Assembly: GCA_963576725.1 (NCBI GenBank)
Contig: OY755241.1
Location: forward strand, 79,891,153-79,955,152
Source: Azorinus chamasolen
Taxonomy: Eukaryota; Mollusca; Bivalvia; Cardiida; Solecurtidae
Direction: 5' to 3'
DNA length: 64,000 nucleotides
Made by a program: the position numbers and the translations under genes. This document shows positions 48,901 through 61,100 of the stretch, one piece after another; position 1 is the first letter of the stretch; every line of letters starts with the position of its first letter. The notes under the pieces were generated by a model that saw nothing but the letters and a program-made list of their open reading frames with translations, was not told the origin of the DNA and searched no databases.

Positions 48901-49107
48901 GTCGTCAATATGAGGGAAAGGGTTGAAGGAAGCCAAGGAGAGACCTGCAGCGGTTTTTATCGAACATTTGCTATATACAGGGGCCGTTTGACAAGGTTTT
49001 GGCACCGGATCTTAAATAGGTTTCTATAAATAACGATTGTGCATATCAAGTATAGTACGTGCATTATAAATAGAACGAAGACTATGAATATCAAGCGCCA
49101 CTTCTTA

Positions 49108-49192
<85 letters not shown>

Positions 49193-52100
49193 GCTTTAAT
49201 CGTTGCAAATTGGAACTTATCCAGTCAGCAAGCTTCTCTAGTGGCGTAATAAAGGGGTGCCGATAAACTTCAGTTTCGTAGAATATAATAGAATATATAT
49301 TAGAACAGGTTTAATTTACCAACCATGGACCCTCTCTGGTAACAAATGAATGCATACTAAAACATTTATGATTAACATAATTGACATGAAACTAAAGCAT
49401 GTATATATCTTAGGCACATATTGGTAAATCACATATAAACAACAATATATTTTATTCATCTTGCTTCCTCGTGAAGATCTAAGGCACATGTACACATCGG
49501 TCAAAACATTGGTTTATGTATCTAGCAAGCACTTCCAAGTGACCTAGATCCTCCTATTAGATTTCTTCCGGTAGTGTCTAGAAGGTTTATTAGGTTAGTG
49601 ATAGTACTAGCCGTTTCTAAGGCATAATGATCCTTAACAATGTAAGTACATGTACATGTATTTCAATTTTCTGTAAATATGCATATGTTGATGGAATAAC
49701 GGAAAAATCACCAATAGAATTATACAAATAAGAAAAAAGAAAAAAAAAGGGAGGAAATTTTTTTTATAGTTGGATTCAAACCCACTCAAGGTCAAATAAA
49801 TGTTAACTTAAAATTATTTATGCTTTTTTTCCAAATTACATGTAGCCCGCTCGGTTACTGCGTCATCGATGGTAAACAGCACTGATTTATCATTTTATTA
49901 ACTTAATCCACCGCTGGGGAAGAATCAAGTCGGAAAGCAAAGATTAATAGATAAAACAGTACATGTTTCCATTGTACTCGCATGCTAATTAGGTTAATAA
50001 GCTCTTAAAGGGACGGGACATGGCATAGACCCAAATAATATGTTCAGCTCCATCGATTTATGAGTAAGGCAATCTTAAAATAGAAACTGAGCCGATCGTT
50101 ACTCGAATTTTATACGGAATGCAAACATCATTGCACTTTGTTCTGGGATAAAATGATAATGTCTATTTGAATTAAAATATCGACACTCTGAATTCAACTG
50201 ATCCTATTTTTCAAATTCAACCACGTTTTCTATAAATACTTAAAAATATTAAAACTCCTTATTGGTTAGTAATAGTTTGACTGCGTATATTTTATATAAC
50301 CAAAAACTCGCGCATGCGAATAGCCACAACTCGTCCCGCCCGGTAGACTGCGATATTCTTTTTACTATCCCAATTCAAAACTCCTTCAGATAAATCGTAA
50401 ACCGTCGCAGAATACGCCGACATCCTACTCCAACACTGTGGAGAGAGCCGAGGGTCTCTCCATTAAACCACATAACATCTGTCATAGATTATACACTATG
50501 AACAATACACAGTTGAACTTCGATATCTCGAACTCGGATAACTCGAATTTCTTGACAATCTCGAAGTGAACATTCGGTCCTTCTAAACTTTTCAATACAG
50601 AGTTGCTCTACAATGTATGACTACGCATATCTAGATACACGTGTAACAGCTTAATGCAGGTCGAAAGTAATGCTGACCGCTCTTACAGGAGCTTTCAGCA
50701 TTATTTTAGATCCACATTAAGCTGCGCACTTGAGAAATTATCCAGATAAGAGATCGGATGACAGGAACTTCGAAGTAATTTGTAGGGTCCCTTGAAGTTC
50801 ACCTGTAATAAAATACCATTTAAGGTAATGTGTTGTTCATTTATACCCTATGAAGTATTCTTTGATAACAAAACAAAAACGTTGAAGCAGACACGAGTTG
50901 CGTGTTGTGTTAACCATTTGAATGCTACGTTTCAAAGTAGAATGGTCCATCATTGCTTAACGATGTAGTCCACTCAGTATCAAAGGGTATAAACTACACG
51001 AGGGTGTTGAATGACAAACGGCGCACACTCTTTGTTATCTGTCAATATTATCTATTACTACAACATAATTTGTCCGTCTGTTTCTCTTTATAAATTAAGT
51101 CAGCGGGTCTTTGGTCCTGATGAGACGCCAGTCACTCGGCATCTCATTTAGATCCAACTTTTCGTCGACTTTTACATGTACTAGATTGACCAAGGAAAAA
51201 TAATGTTTGGGGTATTTCTGGGTCGGGAAGGTTCGCAAAGTACGTTGAATAGCGGAGAAGACCTTCCAGATCACAGGGGTCTGGACCGATTCATGGGGGT
51301 CTATAAATTATCAACTATATAATAACATGGGTTCCAACTAGCAGAACGGATATCCGTGTACCACGAGTACAAATATGACTGTAACTCTTACAATTTAAAT
51401 GATAATGTCGTAAGTCTTTCTGCTATTGAAAGCCAATATATTTTTCTATCAAATGAATATAATCTTATAACGGTAACTTATGAACAAATATTAATCCAAC
51501 AATGATTTTCTCAAAATTTCACGTGTTTTTTGGTAATTGACAAACGTTCGTTCACCCCGGTTTCACCATATCACAGCAACAACCTGGCATTTTGAAGTTT
51601 AAAAATGGTGTGGTTCAATAAAACGAATCAATTTTATCACCTACCTCCAATTTTTAGTCCCCAGCATCAAAAGAATGATGTAAAACTAGCGAGTTTTGTC
51701 AGTTTGCTTCAAATCGTCGAGGAAGGAGCCATTGTACGTGACGTCACGGATTTCCCAACTTTTCATTCGCTCATCCAATGGAATGGCTCCATTCAAATTT
51801 GTTGCAAAATGGCACCATCCGAAATAGAAACATAACGACAGACGGAAAGGCCGCTATTGCTAGTTGCTTACTTATTTCGAGGACAAAACAAATGGAGATT
51901 GGTGATATAACTAGGTTGCTTTATTGAACCACGCCATCTTTTGAACAGAAAATCGCCAGGTTATGGCTGCGATATAGTGAAATCGGGGTGAACGAACGTT
52001 TGTCAATGACCCTGAAAACACGTAAAATTTTGAGAAAATCGTTGTTGGATTGATAATTGTACAAAAGTTACCGTCAGAAGATTATGTTTATTTGATAGTA

Positions 52101-55100
52101 AAATATATTGGCTTTCAATAGCCGAAAGAATTACAAAATTATCATTGAAATTGCAAGAGTTATATTCATATTTGTATTTGTGGTACACGGATGTCTGTTC
52201 TGCTAGTTGGAACCCTTGTTATTATATAGTACATATAGACCCCCATGAAGCGATCCAGAACCCTGTGTTCCAGATCGGAACACATCGCGGACTTCTACGT
52301 TGCGTAAACCTCTCGGGTCACTCGCTGTCTCGCCTGGAGTCAAATTTTGATACTCACGATTCCATTAAAAAATTGTTTAGTTATTCACTAACTCATGACT
52401 GTGTAATGGTATGATACAGTTATTCACTAACACATGCCTGTGCTATGGTATGCTACAGTTATTCACTAACACATGACTGTGTTAACGTATGCTACAGTTA
52501 TTCACTAACACATGCCTGTGCTATGGTATGCTACAGTTATTCACTAACATCTGGCTGTGTTATAGTATGCTACAGTTATTCACTAGCACATGGCTGTGTT
52601 ATGGTATGCTACAGTTATTCACTAACACATGACTGTGTTATGGTATGCTACAGTTATTCACTAACACATGACTGTGTTATGGTATGCTACAGTTATTCAC
52701 TAACACATGACTATGTTATAGTATGCTACAGTTATTCACTAACACATGACTGTGTAATGGTATGATACAGTTATTCACTAACGCATGGCTGTGTTATAGT
52801 ATGCTACAGTTATTCACTAAAACCTGACTGTGTTATTATACAGTTATGGTATGATACAGTTATTCGCTAACACATGACTGTGTTATGGTATGCTACAATT
52901 ATTCACTGACACATGACTGTGTAATGGTATGCTACAGTTATTCACTAACACATGGCTGTGTTATTTATTATGCTAAAGTTATTCACTAACGCATGACTGT
53001 GTTATGGTATGATACAGTTATTCACTAACGCATGACTGTGTTATAGTATGATACAGTTATTCACTAACACATAATTCAATTATATATCGTACAGCTATGC
53101 GCTAACTCATGATCCCATTATGAAACGTGTTATTCATAATTATTTACAATTATTCACTGACACATGACTGTGTAATGGTATGCTACAGTTATTCACTAAC
53201 ACATGGCTGTGTTATTTATTATGTTAAAGTTATTCACTAACGCATGACTGTGTTATGGTATGATACAGTTATTCACTAACGCATGACTGTGTTATGGTAT
53301 GATACAGTTATTCACTAACACACGACTGTGTTATGGTATGCTAAAGTTATTCACTAACACACGACTGTGTTATGGTATGCTACAGTTATTCACTAACACA
53401 CGACTGTGTTATGGTATGCCACAGTTATTCACTAACACACGACTGTGTTATGGTATGCTACAGTTATTCACTAACACATAATTCAATTATATATCGTACA
53501 GCTATGCGCTAACTCACGACCCCATTATGAAACGGTGAAACTGTTCACAGTTATGAAACACTAACTCATGACTCCATTGTATACTTATTTGATAACTCAT
53601 GTTATGGAAATGTACAGCTATGTGCTAAGTCTGACTCCCCTATCTGCTCTACAGCTATTCTTGACTCTCCTGTATATCGTACAGTCATGCACTAACTTGT
53701 GAGTCCGTTATAATATTGTAAATTATTCACAACTATTGACTTGACTCCCCTATCTATCGTACAGCTATGCGCTAACTCATGACTCCCATATCTATCAAAC
53801 AGCTATACACTAACTATTGACTCCCCTATATATTGTACAGCTATGTATTACATGTAACTATTGACTTCCTTATCTATCATACAGCTATGCGCTAACTATT
53901 GACTCCCCTATATATTGTACAGCTATGTATTAACTATTGACTCCCCTATCTATCATACAGCTATGCGCTAACTCGGAAGAAAACAACCCTGACGAATGCT
54001 ACTGGGACGACCCTCTCAGTTATGGATTTGAAGGAAAATGCTCATTTTGTTGCTCTGGAAACGACTGCAACACGCATTTGCCGCGGAATTTAGTGAAATT
54101 CGACGAGACTAATGAAGAAGATACAGGTAACTTTATCACGTGGTCCGTAGAATAACTTGTTAGTAATGAAGAGTGTAAATGGTGCAACATTTCTATCAAA
54201 CTTGTCAAAAACTGTTCTTATCACGACATGAAACTCTAAACAGCCACTTTGTCTGTAGTTTTTTACTCTTTGAATTTGGAATATTCAAAATGGAATAAAA
54301 GGCCCATTTAGTATGACGCTTGCTAGGGGATTTTGAATGACAATCAATACAGACCTTGATCAGAGGGGGCCATTTGATCTGGATATACACTGATTAAAAT
54401 AACAGTGAACCCTCATTACAACGGTGGTGTTTGTTTCCAGACATTGTACTGGTATTACGAGGTTGCCGTTATAACGAGTTTAAATATGAAAGGAACCATA
54501 TGACCTGTTTTAAACTAGTACCGAAATAGGTGAACGTTTAAATTAATAATGCAGAATGCACGAAGTGCAAAAACTTCCCATTGGGAGCTTTTTGCACTTC
54601 TTGTGTTCTGCATTAAGCGATCACATGTGTTATTGGCATTGAACCTATTTATTCAGTGGTTGTTTCAAAGACTTAACAGTAATTTTGTTTCAAGGCATAT
54701 ACTGCCGGTATAACGAGGGTGCCATTGTAACGAATGCCGGTATAATGAGGGTGCCATTGTAACGAATGCCGGTTTAACGAGGGTGCCATTGTAACGAATG
54801 CCGGTATAACGAGGTGCCATTGTAACGAATGCCGGTTTAACGAGGTGCCATTGTAACGATTGCCGGTATAACGAGGGTGCCATTGTAACGAATGCCGGTA
54901 TAACGAGGGTGCCATTGTAACGAATGCCGGTATAATGAGGGTGCCATTGTAACGAATGCCGGTATAATGAGGTTTCACTGTACAAATACATTCATTTCCC
55001 ATTCAAACATACGCTTTCTAGATTTCGTTGTTTTACAGAAAAATGTTAAGATTCTCGTCTTGTATTTTTAACTAATTACCAAGGACTGCAGGTCCTTTTT

Positions 55101-58100
55101 GTTACCGTTTGTGATCGCATGGCACAATCGGCAATGGACGTTGTGTTCCTTAACCCTTTCACCGCCACAGTCGAGTAAATCCACCACGACAAATAGTGCA
55201 GTCCCAGATCAGACGCCGCCTTTTCAAGGCGGCGTCTGATCAGGGACTTCACTATTTGTCTCAATCTCTAGTTCTATATATGTGCTTTATTCCTTTGAAA
55301 TTTGCATTTATTTATCTCATTTCCTTATTTTACTGTATGATTTAACAAAGTTGGATTGCAGACGACAATTAGAAATTTGGCGCCGAAAGGGTTAATAAAG
55401 TAAAATGACGGGTTTTAACGCTTATCCTGGTGCAAAAACGATGCCAGCTCAAATTGGAGACTACTGGACGTTATTTTCAATTTCTTTCTATTTTCAATCC
55501 TTTATCCCACACATACACTCTGTCCACACCTTTGCAAATCAGAGTATATTTGATCTATAGAATAGAGTAGAATAAATAGTCATGACCTCATTATTTCTCA
55601 CATGAATATTCATTCAGTGAAGGGTAAATTATACTGGAATGTTACATGTATTGTACTGGAATGTTCTGGAATGTTACATGTATTGTTACATGTATTGTAC
55701 TGGAATGTTCTGGAATGTTACATGTATTGTACTGGAATGTTACATGTATTGAAACTTAAATGTGATCAATCTGAATACATGCAGTGTATAGATAGTTCAG
55801 CCGTTAGATCAGGGTATGCTGTTTTTGCTTACGGAATATTATACATGTAGACCAGATTCTACAGTTTCTGCCAACACTAAAAGTTCTGTGTTCACATGCA
55901 ATTATAAAATATTATCTTACTAATTATTCACGAGGTTAAGTGTTGATATTGTATGCCTGACGTGAATATTTCTATTTTTCTAGATGACCATTCATATAAA
56001 TGGCAATAGATCTATATATCTTTATGCACATATACTTACATTATGTGCTTGCACCATGTCACGTGGTTTGATGTCTTATAATTCTATGTATACGAGGTTT
56101 GTCCCGAAAGTAATTAGACAACTTAAATAAATGAATTTGTCGTTCAGTGATTTTTAAAACAATTAAGCATGGACCAGGACTACTAACTTTACAGTAAAAC
56201 TGCGTTGCTATGGTGACTTCAGCGGCGGTATGTGCATTGCAATATAATTTGAACTTTGTAGATTAAATAGTTTAGACTGATGAAAATGCTGGTATAATAT
56301 GCCATACGTGTGTACATAAATATGGAACTGGTAGCCTTGTCCTGTTACTTTCCGGACAAGCCACATACATCGTATAATACAATATGTAACGAGTCACATA
56401 ACCCTTTACTACATATACGCCTTTAAATGCTTAAACAAACATGTACTACATGTAGATCAGACAGCTCCTGTAGGAGCCGTCTGATTAGATTCTGCTCTGT
56501 TTGCTTATGAAATAATATAGATCTGATTGCTTATAAAATAATATAGATATGTTTGATTATGAAATAATATAGATATGTTTGATTATGAAATAATATAGAT
56601 ATGTTTGATTATGAAATAATATAGATATGTTTGATTATAAAATAATATAGATCTGTTTGCTTATGAACTAATATAGATCTGTTTGCTTATGAACTAATAT
56701 AGATTTGTTTGCTTATGAACTAATATAGATCTGTTTGATTATGAACTAATATAGATCTGTTTGCTTATGAACTAATATAGATCTATTTGTACAGTTTCTG
56801 TCATGATAAAACCCTCGTTCAATCAGTTAACTAGTATGTATTCATAATGTCATTTTTTTACATATACTTGGAGTAAAATTAATGCACAGGTGCTAGGTGC
56901 CTTACAATTTCATAAATACTACTAATAAACATCTTCAAATGCGTTTAGACATCATACTTTGACAGCAGAAAAAGGGATTTTTTTCGCTTAGTATAATACT
57001 ATGTATTATACATAGTATTATACTATACGATCTATTTTCAAAACTTCTTTTTTCTGTCAAAGTATGATGTCTAAACGTATTTGAAGATGTTTTCAGTAGT
57101 CTTTATGAAATGGTCACGCGCCTGGCACCTGTGTATTAATGTATAAGATACTACAAAAAACTATCCGCGTGTTTTAAAGAGAACAGAAGTAAGGCGGAAT
57201 GTTCTGCGTAACGTTTGTTCTTTATTAAGATACTGTCTGCCTCGCGAACCAAGATATACGTGTATATCTTCTTCGGGAGGTCGATCACTCGAGGGTTTAC
57301 TGTACATTTAAGATCGGACAAACAAACTTAGGCAAATAGTGTAGACCCTGGTCAACTTGCTCATGTATGAGCAGTTTAATCTGGACCCATAGTATTTGCT
57401 ACTATGCCAGCCTGATTTAACCCTTCTCTTGCTGAATTTTAAAATTCATTTCTCCTTCTTTAACCATGTCCTGTTGTATAATTACATAATTTATATCTTC
57501 ACTGTGTATACGTATTACGCTGTGCTATCACTGCTGTGGAGTGCACTGGTTGTACAATCAACTTGTAAATAGTGCAGACCCGGATGAGATAGCTCCTGCA
57601 GGAGCTGTCTCATCTGGGTCTTCACTATTTACAGGTAGGTATATTGACGTGAATAGCAAGCGAAGGGTTAAAGTTGTCACATTAGTACCAAATTGGCATA
57701 CCCAGTTTTACAAACGCATGTGAACGGACTACTGGGTCTTCGACATATTAGTGTAGCTAGGCTATATGACGAAGGCTCATTTTGTATGTTCTTGTTTGAC
57801 TTGACAGCGGTCTTCTTTCAGTTTTAAATATTCAGCCCAGAGCAGGCGGTAAAACCCCAAATGGTAAACCAGGCGGTAAAACCCCAAATGGTAAACCAGG
57901 TGGTAAAACCAATCCAAAACCAGGAGGTAAAACTAACCCAAAGCCAGGAGGTAAAACCAACCCAAAGCCAGGAGGTAAAACCAACCCAAAACCAGGAGGT
58001 AACACCCACCCAAAACCAGGAGGTAACACCCACCCAAAACCAGGAGGTAACACCCACCCAAAGCCAGGAGGTAACACCCACCCAAAACCAGGAGGTAACA

Positions 58101-61100
58101 CCAAACCAAAACCACCAAGACCAGGAGGTAAAACCAACCCAAAACCAGGAGGCTCAACAAAACCGAAACCAGGAGGTACTACTAGACCAAAGCCAGGCAA
58201 AACATCAAAACCAAAACCAAAGCCCACAAAGCCAAATACACGTCCCCCACCCAACACACAACCACCTCAGACAAATCCACCACAAACAAATCCACCCAAA
58301 ACACAACCACCTCAGACAAAACCACCACAAACAAATCCACCCAACACACAACCACCTCAGACAAAACCACCATCTGGTGGCGGTAGCAGCTCAGGTGGTG
58401 CTAGCTCGGGCGGTGCTAGCTCTGGTGGAAGTAGCTCAGGTGGTGCTAGCTCGGGCGGTGCTAGCTCTGGTGGAAGTAGCTCAGGCGGGTCGTCTGGTGG
58501 TGGAGGCTCTCCCTGCCATAGCCATGGTAAGAGAGAGTGTTGCATGAACCACGGTGGTATGTCCTTTGACGTTGACGTCAGCATTCACATCAGCAACAGC
58601 GGCAAACAGACGTCCGGAAATAAGGGCCAAGTAGTCATCAAGAACACCAACACTTCATCTAACACCGCCACTAAACAGCCCTTAATAATTACAAGTGAGT
58701 ACCATTCTTCAATTTCCAAATTTTAACCCTTTCTCCCATATAAACGTATTTTCGCGCATTTACAAACAGAGTAGACTCAGATCAGACGACTCCTATATAG
58801 GAGCCGTCTGACCAGGGTATGCTCTGTTTGCTTTTGACATGATGTAGATATGGTTCTACAGTTTTTGTTCAAGCAAAACATTCCCTTGAAATATTTTTTT
58901 TATAAAAATCAGCTAATAAATATTCATGATATGATTGCCCCTTACATGAATAATGACCTGGGAAAGAAAGGGCTAAGGCATTCAACTGGTCTGGTAATAT
59001 GTTGCCCCTATCTTGCAGTAAAAACGATGTCTGCCCAAATGCTGACCAAGATATTGTTGTACAGACCCAGTCAGCAAAATCGCTCTAAACCGGATGTTAA
59101 ATTTAGTATAGATATCCATCTTTGAGACTACTGGAAGCTTAATGAAGGATAAAAGCCGTGCAGAAAGCTCCTAGAGGACTTTACCCTGCATTAAGCAGCC
59201 ACCTGCCTTAACCCATTCCTACAAATGTTATTTTTAGACCCAACCTCTTTCAATAATTCTACCGAAAAGGAGCATTTACTAGAGAAAAGGAAAAGGTCAG
59301 AATTGTGTAGTTTTGAAACCATTGTTTCCTATGGGAGCAAATGCTCTATTTATCACAATGGTTTCATAAAGTGACTTTTACAGAGGCATTGAAATGCGTA
59401 TTTCGTAATATGCGGGAATGAAGTGTATACTTTCCAGTATATAAACTGATTGATGTAATTTTAATCATTTTTAAAACGCGTTGCATGTAGAGACTTACAC
59501 TTTAACGCCTTTAGAAACACCGGAGTCCCACATCAGACGGCTCATATAGAGACTTTCTGCTCAATGTCTGCTCTGTGTGCTTATGGAACTACATTTTTGC
59601 CACGGCCAAATTTTCTCCTGTACTTTTGCCAAAAATGAAAAAGTCAATTTATTAACATTCACGCACACAATATTTCTTAGAATGAATGTTCATGGAGTAA
59701 AAGGTAAAATGAAGATATAAATGCAAAGAAAAGTTACCTTTAAAGCTTTAACCCTTTCGGCGCCAAATTTCTAATTGTCGTCTGCAAACAGATTTTGTTA
59801 AATTTTTCGGTAAAATAAGGAAATGAGATAAATAAATGTAAATTTGAAAGGAATAAAGCACACATAGAAATTAGAGTTTGAGACAAAAAGTGTAAAGGCG
59901 GCGTCTGATCTGGGACTGTACTATATGTCGTGGTGTATTTTTGCGACATTGGCGGTGAAAGGGTTAATAATCATCAATATTTAACCCCTACCCCCGCTGT
60001 GCAAAAACAAGGTTTATTCAAATTGCATCTCGTGCAATGTAGACTACTTCCGATTCGATCAAGCGTTAGTGAAACTGTTGACCGAGTGTCAAACAGCAGA
60101 GACCCTGACGAGAGATTAAATTACTGTTTGCAAATGCGAATTTAGGAATATGTGTGTTTGTGGCGGGGTTTTACGTGGCCGTGACAGTATTTCAGTCATA
60201 TCGCACCGCCCAGCTAATTACAGGAGGGTAACCATCCCAAATGTTATTCTGTATACGGAATACCCGGGTAGAATCTACGACCTATCACAAGCCAGTTGGA
60301 AGGCTTAATCACATGAAATATACAAATACTAAGGCGGGGATTCGAACACGGCGGCGAGGGGCTAAGTCATTACAATGTATAGTCAGTATTAATCCAAGAC
60401 CATACTCACTCGACAACAGACCCCCCCCCCCCCCCACACACACACACTCTTGTAAAATAATTCATGGATGTCTTTAAAAGCAGTTGGCTGCTTTATGAAG
60501 GATGGAAATAATGCAGAAAGCTCTCTATGCATATTTTTGTGCTGCATCAAGCTACCATTGGCTCCAGGACACAGTATTAAAACTCATTTTGGATTTTGAT
60601 GGTCGCATTAGAATGGTTTTATTTGTATATGGAATGAGTCAGAAATGAAATTGGGAGCAAATGCCGAAAAGGAGCATTTACTAGAGAAAAGGAAAAGGTT
60701 AGAATTGTGTAGTTTTGAAACCATTGTGATAAATAGAACATTTGCTCCTATGGGAGCAAATGCTCTATTTATCACAATGGTTTCAAACTACAAAATTCTG
60801 AAATTTTACGTTTCTCTAGTAAATTCTCCTTTTGTGTAGATTCATTCAAAGAGGTTGGGTCTAAAATAGACTATGGAGGAAAGGGTTAATAGTGAACTAC
60901 ACATTTTTTGCCTTACCCTATCGCCACCATTTTCGAAACGCATTGACAGTGTTCGTGTTGGCAATTAGAGTATACTCAGATCTGAGGGTCCCTATATTTC
61001 AGATGGCACGACAACAAATGCTCCAACTACACCAAGCACAACGGCTATCCCGACAACGAAGAGCACAACCGCGGCTACAACATCGACACCGGCGCCTACC

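Noticed and set aside
49768..49868. tRNA gene on the minus strand
   Set aside because: Box A and box B motifs are present but about 70 bp apart and the arms do not pair; at best a degenerate SINE head.
52145..52414. ORF starting MKLQELYSYLYLWYTDVCSA
   Set aside because: It lies on the right arm of the foldback and runs into the 39-bp array.
57861..58547. Gln/Val/Lys-rich 228-codon ORF in exon 5
   Set aside because: It is frame-shifted relative to the frame that agrees with exons 4, 6 and 7; repeats keep it open.
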